A DNA stretch of 5,765 bases from Gemmatimonadota bacterium (GCA_019689775.1 JADGGV010000282.1:1-5765); one strand, 5' to 3'; positions 1 through 5,732 are shown, numbered from the stretch's first letter. The notes: a model not told the origin generated them from the letters alone. Program-made: numbers and translations.

Positions 1-2091
1 ATCAAGCCGTGCTTCATGATGAGCCCGCTCACCGTCGCCCAGCTCCTGGACGCGGAGAAGCACCGCTTCGACCTCGTCGTCTTCGACGAAGCGAGCCAGC
101 TCCCCCCGGAGGACACGATCGGCGCGATCGCCCGCGGCGAGCAACTCGTCGTCGTCGGCGACCCGAAACAGCTCCCACCGACGAACTTCTTCGCCGTGCA
201 GACGGGGCAGGTCGAGGCCCCCACGGGCGAGGACGGACAACCCCTGTTCGACGACACGGAGAGCGTGCTCGAGGCGTTCCTCGGCGCCGGTCTGCCGACG
301 AGCCGCCTGCGCTGGCACTACCGCAGCCAGCACGAGTCGCTCATCGCCTTCTCGAACGTCAGCTTCTACGGCGACCTGCACACGTTCCCGAGTGCGGACA
401 CCGACACGCGCTCGCGCGGGCTTCGCTTCGAGTTCGTCGAGGGCGGCGTCTACGAGGGGAGCGGCCTCAACCTCGTCGAGGCCCGGCGCGTCGCCGACGC
501 CGTCGTCGACCACATCCGGCGCACGCCGCACCTCACGCTCGGCGTCGGCACGTTCAACCTGCGGCAGCAGATGGCGATCCAGGACGAGCTGGAGGCGCGG
601 CGGCGCGCCGACCCCTCGCTCGAGCCGTTCTTCGCACCGCGCGACGAGGGCGGCTTCTTCGTCAAGAACCTCGAGAACATCCAGGGCGACGATCGCGACG
701 TCATCGTCCTCAGCGTCACGTACGGCCCGGGGCGCGACGGCCGCGTCCGCCTCAACTTCGGCCCGATCAACGGCGAGAACGGTTGGCGCCGTCTGAACGT
801 GCTGACGACACGCGCCCGCCTGCGCATGGTCGTCTTCTCCTCGATGCGCGGCGACGACATCGACCTCTCCCGCACGAGCTCCCAGGGGGCCCGCTACCTG
901 CGCGAGTTCCTGCTGTTCGCGGAGCGCGGCATACTAACCGGCCCGCTGGCCGCCGCCGGTGCCGAGATGGAGTCCCCGTTCGAGCGGGAGGTCTTCCAGG
1001 AGCTGACGCGCCGCGGCATCCGGCTTCAGCCCCAGGTCGGTCTGGCCGGCTACCGCGTCGATTTCGGCGTGCTCGACGACATCGTGGAGGGGCGGTACAT
1101 CTGCGGGCTGGAATGCGACGGCGCCGCCTACCACAGCGCGGAAACCGCCCGAGACCGCGACCGGTTGCGGCAGCAGGTGCTCGAGGGGCTCGGCTGGACG
1201 ATCCACCGCATCTGGTCGACCGACTGGTTCAAGGACCGTGAGAACCAGATCCTGCGGGTGCTGCGGCTGATCGAGGAATCGCGGGCGAAGGCGCGGGCGA
1301 GCTTCGCGCGGGCGCCGGGCGAGCGCACGAACGGCGCGTTCACCGGCCAGGCCGACGAGCGGCCGCCCGCGTCCGCCGGTCGGCCCGCGGATCCGCCGGA
1401 GAGCGACGCGGTGCCGGGGGCCACGGTCGAGTCCACGGGCGCCGGGTCGGTGACCGAGCCCGTCGTCCGCCCGGACCCCCCGGCCGCGCCGACGCCGCCG
1501 GCCTCGAGCACGCCGCCGGTAGCGCCGACCTCGCCGGCACCGAGCGCCCCGCCGGCCGCCGCCCCCTACACGTTCGCGGCGCCCAACCGGTTCGGCCCGC
1601 CGGTCGCGCCGCACGAGGCGCGGCTCGCGGACCTGGGCTCCGCGATTCTCGAGGTCGTGGCCATCGAAGCACCCGTCCACATGGCCGATCTCTCCAGCCG
1701 TGTCGCGGCGGCCTGGGGCGCGAGCCGCGTCGGCTCCCGAATCGCGGAGCGGATCTGCCGCGCGTGCGAATGGCTCGCCAGGCAAGGGCAGATCGAGCTC
1801 CGCGGGGACTTCGTCTGGTCCCGGGAGGGCACGGTCCGCGTGCGTTCGCGCGTCGGCACCGGCATCCCGGGCGAGCGCATCGCGCCGGAGGAAATCCGCG
1901 AGGCCATCGCCACGGTCCTCCGCGCGAGCGGACCGCGCCTCCGCGACGAGCTCGTGGTGGATGTGCGGGCGCTGTTCGGCTACGCTCGCACGGGCCACCG
2001 GCTCGAGGCGTGGATCAGCCAAACGATGGACGGGATGCTGGACGCCGGCATCCTCGGCGAAGCGAGCACGGGGTTGCAGTTGCGCGGGTGA
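1..2091 (+). CDS. SF1 helicase with MTES_1575/Vsr-like nuclease and DUF3320 domains, 3' part (Hhe-like anti-phage protein)
   Basis: The frame is open from base 1 and ends at TGA 2089-2091, giving about 696 residues; the true start lies upstream. Numbering from base 1, helicase motif II is DEAS (29-32, bases 85-96), motif III GDPKQLPP (53-60), motif IV WHYRSQHE (from 105), motif V NLENIQGDDRD (from 223) and motif VI TTRAR (269-273). A restriction-endonuclease-like domain follows (~325-410): FEREV near 327, RVDF with D354, ECDG with E371 and D373, H378, an Arg-rich helix and a closing RIWSTDW. A Pro/Ala-rich linker (~425-522) precedes a C-terminal domain (~536-690) with an EAPVH/WGASR/GYARTG pattern typical of DUF3320. 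The family order is DUF4011-helicase-nuclease-DUF3320, and the single-protein anti-phage system recalled as Hhe has this order. DUF4011 and Walker A are not in the window. The likely role is ATP-driven translocation on and cleavage of foreign nucleic acid in the cytoplasm; this is inferred from the family. Confidence 0.93.
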   Translation: MKPCFMMSPLTVAQLLDAEKHRFDLVVFDEASQLPPEDTIGAIARGEQLVVVGDPKQLPPTNFFAVQTGQVEAPTGEDGQPLFDDTESVLEAFLGAGLPTSRLRWHYRSQHESLIAFSNVSFYGDLHTFPSADTDTRSRGLRFEFVEGGVYEGSGLNLVEARRVADAVVDHIRRTPHLTLGVGTFNLRQQMAIQDELEARRRADPSLEPFFAPRDEGGFFVKNLENIQGDDRDVIVLSVTYGPGRDGRVRLNFGPINGENGWRRLNVLTTRARLRMVVFSSMRGDDIDLSRTSSQGARYLREFLLFAERGILTGPLAAAGAEMESPFEREVFQELTRRGIRLQPQVGLAGYRVDFGVLDDIVEGRYICGLECDGAAYHSAETARDRDRLRQQVLEGLGWTIHRIWSTDWFKDRENQILRVLRLIEESRAKARASFARAPGERTNGAFTGQADERPPASAGRPADPPESDAVPGATVESTGAGSVTEPVVRPDPPAAPTPPASSTPPVAPTSPAPSAPPAAAPYTFAAPNRFGPPVAPHEARLADLGSAILEVVAIEAPVHMADLSSRVAAAWGASRVGSRIAERICRACEWLARQGQIELRGDFVWSREGTVRVRSRVGTGIPGERIAPEEIREAIATVLRASGPRLRDELVVDVRALFGYARTGHRLEAWISQTMDGMLDAGILGEASTGLQLRG

Positions 2092-2580
2092 GCCCGGGCC
2101 GTTGCCATGGCTTGGCGCCCCGGGGGCGAGGGCGTCCACGGTCCGCCGCATCGCATCGAATCCGCCACGTACCGGCTCCAGGCGAGGCGTGTGCCGGATT
2201 CGGTGGATCAGGCGAACCCGATCCGCCAGCGGAGGTTGGGATGGGAGCACGCGTGGCGGATTCGTGGCGCTAATTGCGCACGATGCGCCAGCCGTCGCTC
2301 GGCTACGCGCGGTTGGCGGATTCGCGGCACCCTGAGCGCTCCTCGTCGCTCTTCACGGTGCTGCCAGGAGCCGATCGGCGCCGACCCTCCACCCCTGGGC
2401 CGACCTCCTCAGCGGCTACCGTCGTGTCCGGTCGGCGCACGTCGGCGACTTCCCGGCATGCCGATCCACGTCCTCGCCTCCATCATCCGACGGGGGCACG
2501 GGCGCCTCCGGTGTCACCCACGCCGACGCGCGCCACGGCGACGGCACCGGTCGTGGCAGTGGTCGTGCTATCACCGCATG
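2092..2580. other. gene-free spacer between helicase and first TA module
   Basis: No frame here has the G/C-third-position pattern of the neighbouring genes. An open frame starting at 2107 runs into the antitoxin, but its upstream part is an Arg/Pro-rich low-quality translation and is not called. The spacer holds the GCGGATTCG repeat cluster (2157-2325), an 8-bp palindrome GCCATGGC (2104-2111) and a small hairpin GCGCA-CGA-TGCGC (2276-2288). No T-tract follows any hairpin, so no intrinsic terminator for the helicase gene is visible. The spacer could be decayed coding DNA or a regulatory region. Confidence 0.6.
2157..2325. repeat. cluster of GCGGATTCG-core repeats in both orientations
   Basis: CGAATCCGCCACG at 2157-2169 is the exact 13-base reverse complement of CGTGGCGGATTCG at 2252-2264. 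A further direct copy, TGGCGGATTCGCGGC, starts at 2314, exactly 60 bases after the matching TGGCGGATTCGTGGC at 2254; the two differ at one position. Shorter pieces are CGGATTCG at 2195-2202 and ATCCGCCA at 2221-2228. That makes five related elements in about 170 non-coding bases. Function is unknown: candidates are protein binding sites, an eroded palindromic repeat family, or chance enrichment in GC-rich DNA. Confidence 0.5.
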
Positions 2581-2584
2581 GGGG

Positions 2585-2603
2585 TAGTATGGGGGGTATA
2601 CTG
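2585..2603 (+). promoter_or_regulatory. probable promoter -10 with overlapping operator-like inverted repeat
   Basis: TATACT at 2597-2602 is a good sigma-70-type -10 element, lying about 40 bases before the antitoxin ATG. No clear -35 is seen at the expected distance (bases 2574-2579 are CCGCAT). AGTAT (2586-2590) and ATACT (2598-2602) form an inverted repeat across a seven-base G-rich spacer, so any repressor on the repeat would cover the -10. Ribbon-helix-helix antitoxins usually repress their own operon through short palindromes at the promoter; that this site does so is inference. Confidence 0.45.
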
Positions 2604-2640
2604 TTCTGCCGCAGGAAGCAGCCCTGGAGGAACGGTGGCC

Positions 2641-2955
2641 ATGAGAGCACGCCGCGCCACACGGAGTGAAACCCGCCGGCGAGCGGCATCGGATCCGCTC
2701 CGCAAGACCCGTTGGCAGGTTCGCCAGTCGGTGGCCGAGGCCGTGAAGCAGGCCGTCGAGGCGGGGGCCGCGGAGAGCCAGAATGCCTTCGTCGAGCGGG
2801 CGTTGATACGGGAGCTCCGGGAACTCCGGCGCCGCCGAGTCTACGACGCCTATGCGCAGGCGGCCGCGGATCCGGTCTTCATGGCGGACATGCGCTCGAC
2901 CACGGCGGCGTTCGCGGCCACCGCGGCCGACGGCCTTGCCCGCGGCGAGGAGTGA
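2641..2955 (+). CDS. ribbon-helix-helix (CopG/MazE-like) antitoxin
   Basis: The protein has 104 residues and is very basic at its N-terminus. Residues ~22-65 fit a ribbon-helix-helix fold: a short strand KTRWQVRQ, a helix SVAEAVKQAVEAG, a turn, then the helix SQNAFVERALIRELRELRR. The acidic/Ala-rich C-terminal arm (~67-104, with DPVFMADM and ADGL) is where such antitoxins normally wrap the toxin. Start choice: GGAGG at 2626-2630 lies 10 bases before ATG 2641. An in-frame GTG at 2635 is only 4 bases from it, so ATG is preferred. The MazF-family reading frame begins 6 bases after its stop, the usual antitoxin-first operon. The likely role is DNA-binding autorepressor and neutraliser of the downstream toxin. 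Because that toxin is frameshifted, this may now be an orphan antitoxin. Confidence 0.85.
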   Translation: MRARRATRSETRRRAASDPLRKTRWQVRQSVAEAVKQAVEAGAAESQNAFVERALIRELRELRRRRVYDAYAQAAADPVFMADMRSTTAAFAATAADGLARGEE

Positions 2956-2961
2956 GCCGCG

Positions 2962-3338
2962 GTGGCGCACGCGGGACCGGTCTGGCGTTGGGAGGTCTAC
3001 CGAGTCGATCTCGAGCCCCGTGTGGCGCGCGAGCAGGGCGGGGACCGCAGGCCGGCGATCGTCGTCTCGAACGACGGCTTCAATCAGCACTTCGACGTCG
3101 TCACGGTCGTGCCGTTGACGAAGCGCGAGGGCAAGAAGCGGCGCGTCTACCCCTTCGAGGTGCTCTTGCCGGCGGCGTCGTCGGGACCGAGCACGAGAGC
3201 GTCGTCATCCCGCAGCAGCTACGTACGATCTCCAGGCTGCGCCTGCTCGAACGGATCGGCGTGCTCGCGGACGAGGGTCTCCAGGCCGAGATCGAGGATC
3301 GGATGCTGGAGCATCTCGGGATCGAGTTCGAGGCCTAG
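2962..3338 (+). pseudogene. MazF/PemK-family endoribonuclease toxin, broken by a -1 frameshift
   Basis: A GTG start at 2962 follows GAGGAG (2947-2952) by 9 bases. The first part has MazF hallmarks: WRWEVYRVDL, RRPAIVVSNDGFN (the Arg that contacts RNA) and VVTVVPLT (the catalytic-site Thr). After PFEVLLPA at about 3171 the frame loses homology. The family-like continuation GTEHESVVIPQQLRTI, ending EHLGIEFEA, is in the -1 frame and stops at TAG 3336-3338. Restoring one G in the GGCGGCG run near 3171-3176 gives LLPAGVVGTEHESVV and a 125-residue protein of normal MazF size. Unrepaired, translation continues with an unrelated Ser/Arg-rich tail to a stop at 3472-3474. Family role: mRNA-cleaving toxin paired with the antitoxin just upstream. 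The break may be real inactivation or a sequencing error; no canonical slippery heptamer is visible to support programmed shifting. Confidence 0.85.
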
Positions 3339-3417
3339 GAGTTCTGAGGTCCCCGCTCGCGGGTTGCGGGGAGGTGGCTGGCCGCGCGGCTTGGACGCAC
3401 CGGACGCGGGGCCCGAA

Positions 3418-3442
3418 CACCCTCACGGATGCGTTGAGGGTG
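3418..3442. repeat. hairpin/inverted repeat upstream of the second TA module
   Basis: CACCCTCA (3418-3425) and TGAGGGTG (3435-3442) are a perfect 8-bp inverted repeat. Two more pairs (C3426-G3433 and G3427-C3432) extend it to a 10-bp stem with one bulged T (3434) and a GATG loop. No T-run follows, so an ordinary intrinsic terminator is unlikely. It sits 18 bases upstream of a TATTAT element, which makes it a candidate operator for the downstream DNA-binding antitoxin; that is inference. Confidence 0.6.
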
Positions 3443-3459
3443 GCGTAGCGGCCCAACGC

Positions 3460-3465
3460 TATTAT
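3460..3465 (+). promoter_or_regulatory. possible -10 element for the DUF433/DUF5615 operon
   Basis: TATTAT differs from the TATAAT consensus at one position and is conspicuous in this GC-rich DNA. The nearest -35-like hexamer, TTGAGG at 3434-3439, is 20 bases away, which is too far for a good match, so the promoter is tentative. If it is used, transcription would begin near 3472, after ATG 3464. That would favour the start at 3518 for the following gene. Confidence 0.35.
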
Positions 3466-3517
3466 GGCACGTGAGCGTTCGCGCGGTTACCTTTTGGCGT
3501 TTCTACGGGAGCGCGTC

Positions 3518-4210
3518 ATGATCGACCTCGTCGGCCGCGGGATCTTCACCGTCGAAGAGGCAGCGAGGCTGCTGCGCGAATCGCCGGCCGGGGTGCGGCG
3601 CTGGGCATTCGGCTACGAGCGATGTCGCGCCGGGCGCGCCGTGCACTACCCCCCGCTGATCGTGACGGAGCTGCCCGAGATCGAGGGTGGCCGCGCGCTC
3701 ACGTTCCTCGAGCTGGTCGAACTGATGTGCATCCGGGGGTTCCGCCGCGCGGGCGTGCGCTGGCACCTCGTCCGCCGGGCGGCTGCTACGGCGGCGCGGG
3801 TCTTCGGCACGTCGCACCCCTTCGCACTCCGCCGCTTCTTCGTCGATCCCGCCGGGATCTACGGCCTCCTCGAGGAGGAGGACGGATCGGAGTCGCTCCT
3901 GGAGCTGAGCGGGGGCGCCCAGTACGCCCTCGATGCGCTCATCCGCCCGTATCTCGGTCAGCTCGATTTCGACCCGAGCGACATCGCCGAGCGCTGGTGG
4001 CCGCTCGGCCACGAGGGCCGCATCGCCGTCGACCCCAGGATCGCGTTCGGTCATCCGACCATCGCGGGCACCGGGATCCCGGCCGAGACGTTGGCGGCCG
4101 CAGTGGATGCGGAACGCGGAGACCGCGAGCGTGTCGCCTGGCTCTACCGCATCCCCGTCCGGGACGTGGATGCCGCCCTCCGTTTCCGTGAATGGCTGGC
4201 GGCGGCGTAG
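3518..4210 (+). CDS. MerR-like HTH / DUF433 protein, probable antitoxin of a DUF5615 module
   Basis: From ATG 3518 the protein has 230 residues, beginning MIDLVGRGIFTVEEAARLL. Residues ~8-32 look like a MerR/excisionase-type helix-turn-helix (GIFTVEEAARLL...AGVRRWAFGY). The middle (~60-160) is an uncharacterised helical region with FLELVELMCIRGFRRAGV. Residues ~165-229 are a DUF433 domain (RIAVDPRIAFGHPTIAGTGI, then a helix ending RFREWL). Start choice: GGAG at 3508-3511 is 6 bases before ATG 3518, while the upstream in-frame ATG 3464 (248 residues) has no ribosome binding site and overlaps a -10-like element. DUF433 proteins commonly sit directly before DUF5615 PIN-like toxins, and here the genes overlap by 19 bases, so translational coupling is likely. 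The inferred role is DNA-binding antitoxin and autoregulator. It is longer than minimal DUF433 antitoxins because of the HTH and middle region. Confidence 0.8.
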   Translation: MIDLVGRGIFTVEEAARLLRESPAGVRRWAFGYERCRAGRAVHYPPLIVTELPEIEGGRALTFLELVELMCIRGFRRAGVRWHLVRRAAATAARVFGTSHPFALRRFFVDPAGIYGLLEEEDGSESLLELSGGAQYALDALIRPYLGQLDFDPSDIAERWWPLGHEGRIAVDPRIAFGHPTIAGTGIPAETLAAAVDAERGDRERVAWLYRIPVRDVDAALRFREWLAAA

Positions 4211-4587
4211 CCTTCCTCTTTGACGCGAACCTGTCCCCGCGTCTGGCCGAGGCGCTACGGAGCCTCGGCGAGCAGGCGTACCATGTGAACGACCGGCTCG
4301 GGCCGGGCGCTCCCGACGAGCTCTGGATCGAGTATGCGGGGACCCGGGGCTGGTGTATCATCTCGGCCGATCTCGCGATCACCCGACGGGACCATGAGCG
4401 CGCGGCGTTGCGCCAGCATCAGGTCGGTGCGTTCTTCTTGTTTCCCGGGCGGAAGCGTCGACCCGACTTCTGTCTGACGGTTCAGACGGTCATCCGCCAT
4501 TGGCCGGCCATGAAGCGCTGCGCCCGCGAGCGCGCGCGTCCGTTCATCGTGGGCATCCGGGAACGCGGCGGCCTCCGCCCGCTCTGA
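4192..4587 (+). CDS. DUF5615 PIN-like toxin (putative nuclease)
   Basis: The protein has 131 residues. The N-terminus FLFDANLSPRLAEAL carries D11. Further acidic residues are D34 (HVND), D42/E43 (APDELW) and D60 in SADLAITRRDHE; this spacing matches the metal-binding set of DUF5615/Mut7-C-type PIN folds. No signal peptide or membrane segment is seen. ATG 4192 lies inside the end of the DUF433 gene and no good ribosome binding site precedes it, so expression probably depends on coupled translation. The family role would be a metal-dependent RNase toxin restrained by the DUF433 partner; this is inferred from family and pairing, not shown here. The basic C-terminal tail (RARPFIVGIRERGGL) is intact, so this module appears functional, unlike the first. 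Confidence 0.85.
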   Translation: MAGGGVAFLFDANLSPRLAEALRSLGEQAYHVNDRLGPGAPDELWIEYAGTRGWCIISADLAITRRDHERAALRQHQVGAFFLFPGRKRRPDFCLTVQTVIRHWPAMKRCARERARPFIVGIRERGGLRPL

Positions 4588-4660
4588 GCCCGGCGCCGGC
4601 AGTCATCTCTCCTCGATGCCGTACCGGCTGAGCAAGCGTTGAACCCCTCAACCCCCGTGA
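4588..4660. other. short spacer after the DUF5615 gene
   Basis: It contains a 10-bp palindrome CCGGCGCCGG (4590-4599) and a weak hairpin GTTGA-ACCCC-TCAAC (4638-4652). Neither is followed by a T-tract, so no convincing terminator is present. Confidence 0.4.
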
Positions 4661-4912
4661 TTACCTGGTGAAACCGGCGCCGCTTGCGACGCCGCCATCG
4701 ACCTTCGCGCCCTGCTCTCCGACCGGGCAGTGGCGTAGAGCGACGCTGGCCTCCCCGACGCCGTCGCCGGCTCGTTCAGCTACCGCTGCGACGTCGCCGA
4801 CGGCATCCGCCGCGGCCTCCTCTCCTGGCCGTTCGCCTACTGCGACGTCCTCGACGACGTCGACCACGCGAACATCCCGTGGCGCAGCACCGGCTTCGAC
4901 GAGGAGGCAGGA
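4661..4912 (+). pseudogene. coding remnant of an unidentified protein, in-frame TAG, no start
   Basis: The frame with codons at 4661, 4664 and so on gives a protein-like translation: DAAIDLRALLSDRAVA, then TAG at 4736-4738, then SDAGLPDAVAGSFSYRCD, LLSWPFAYCDVLDDVDH and NIPWRSTGFDEEA. From 4739 to 4909, 55 of 57 codons end in G or C, a strong sign of real coding history. The pattern stops sharply near 4910. Upstream the frame is closed by TGA at 4658-4660, with no start codon or ribosome binding site. This looks like an internal or C-terminal fragment of a larger gene whose rest is missing. The aromatic and acidic composition suggests a large defence enzyme, but the family was not recognised. 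The TAG could be a single-base change from GAG. Confidence 0.55.
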
Positions 4913-4987
4913 AATCGAACCAGTCGCGATCCGTGACGGCGCGACCAAGGCGTTCCTCGATCCAGGCGCGTGCGGGGTTCGCGAGCC
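4908..4987 (-). pseudogene. possible minus-strand coding tail fragment
   Basis: Read on the minus strand, the frame offset from the nuclease gene gives NPARAWIEERLGRAVTDRD followed by WFDFLP. This looks like a genuine C-terminal peptide and about three quarters of its codons end in G or C. No start codon is nearby, and it begins right after the nuclease stop. It meets the plus-strand remnant at about 4908. It could be a frameshifted extension of the nuclease gene or a fragment of another gene. The family was not recognised. Confidence 0.3.
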
Positions 4988-5677
4988 CTATGCGGACAGC
5001 GGCGCTTCGACGAGCTTCGCCACGTCCACGAACACATCGTGCACACCGTCCAGGCGTCCCGGGATCCCGAGCGCGGCGTGGAGCACGACGAGCGCGGCCT
5101 CCCATTCGCGCATACTCTGCGGTCCGTCCATCTCGGAGTCGTTCAGGAAGTACAGGAATACGACGTGGGCGTCGATCCCGTTCAGGTCGCGCAGGAGATG
5201 GAGGTGCGCCAGGCGATTCGCGTACTGGTAGAACGGCGACATCCAGCGGTCGGTGCTCGCCCCGGCTCCCAGATGCTGCCGCGTCGCCGTGAGCGCCGCC
5301 TCGATCTTGCCCCGCGCCACCGGGTCCGTCGCGGCGGAGGCCCCGGAGATCAGCTCGCGCACGTGCGCCTTCGCCTCGACGAGAATGGTCTTCCCGCTCC
5401 GGGTACGGGCCAGCGCATCCCACTGCGGGCCGCGCGCCGGCCAGAAGTCCTTGAGCTTCCAATTGGGGAGGGTGACTCCCAGGCGCTCGAGCGCCGCGCC
5501 GTCGCGGTACTCCGCGTAGCCGTCGCTCGCGAGCAGCGACACCCACGCGATCGCGTCGCCGTCCGCCAGCCGGAGCGCGGCCCGCAACGGGTCGTTGATC
5601 AACTCGGCGTGGTGGTTGATGAGGCGCTGCACCCACTTGAGGCTGCCCCGCTGGCCCTGCCGCTTGGTCGCGCGCAC
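4988..5677 (-). CDS. PD-(D/E)XK nuclease-like protein of unknown family
   Basis: The protein has 229 residues and is complete. The GTG start at 5675-5677 is preceded on the minus strand by GGAGG (plus-strand 5685-5689) at 7 bases, a strong ribosome binding site; the stop is TAG at 4988-4990. Residues 71-105 read LPNWKLKDFWPARGPQWDAL, then a strand KTILVEAKAH. D87 and E101-A-K103 form the D-X13-E-X-K active-site pattern of PD-(D/E)XK nucleases. The N-terminal ~65 residues are helical and basic at the very start. The C-terminal half has an ordered YQYANRLAHLHLL segment and a hydrophobic strand AHVVFLYFLND. No membrane segment is seen. It probably binds or cuts nucleic acid as an accessory of a restriction or defence operon read right to left. 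The active site is read from pattern only; the substrate is unknown. Confidence 0.8.
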   Translation of the reverse strand: MRATKRQGQRGSLKWVQRLINHHAELINDPLRAALRLADGDAIAWVSLLASDGYAEYRDGAALERLGVTLPNWKLKDFWPARGPQWDALARTRSGKTILVEAKAHVRELISGASAATDPVARGKIEAALTATRQHLGAGASTDRWMSPFYQYANRLAHLHLLRDLNGIDAHVVFLYFLNDSEMDGPQSMREWEAALVVLHAALGIPGRLDGVHDVFVDVAKLVEAPLSA

Positions 5678-5684
5678 AGGAGCA

Positions 5685-5689
5685 CCTCC
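5685..5689 (-). promoter_or_regulatory. ribosome binding site fixing the GTG start of the nuclease-like gene
   Basis: On the minus strand this is GGAGG, 7 bases upstream of the GTG. No in-frame ATG gives a better start, so the rare-type GTG start is accepted. Confidence 0.7.
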
Positions 5690-5732
5690 GCGAGAGGCGG
5701 TGGAAGCGGCGCGCCCGAAACGGAACGTCCGC

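Noticed and set aside
934..2250. 438-residue minus-strand open frame antisense to the helicase
   Set aside because: Its translation is Arg/Ala/Gly/Pro-rich with no motifs, and the opposite strand has a complete set of helicase, nuclease and DUF3320 motifs. Long antisense frames are expected at this GC content.
2107..2640. N-terminal extension of the antitoxin from ATG 2107
   Set aside because: The extension is low-quality Arg/Pro/Cys-rich sequence, while a promoter-like element and a ribosome binding site lie just before ATG 2641. The RHH protein is of normal size from there.
3160..3190. Programmed ribosomal frameshift in mazF
   Set aside because: No X-XXY-YYZ slippery heptamer or clear downstream stimulator is visible; a lost G in a GC run is simpler.
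3418..3442. Intrinsic terminator after the first TA module
   Set aside because: The stem is good but no T-run follows; it is kept only as an inverted repeat or possible operator.
3172..3474. Unshifted 170-residue read-through of the MazF frame
   Set aside because: After PFEVLLPA the tail is Ser/Arg-rich and unlike MazF, whereas the -1 frame gives the family-like C-terminus.
4776..5636. 286-residue minus-strand frame overlapping the nuclease-like gene
   Set aside because: Most of it is an Arg/Pro/Gly-rich shadow of the better-supported gene. Only its last part (4908-4987) looks protein-like and is listed separately.
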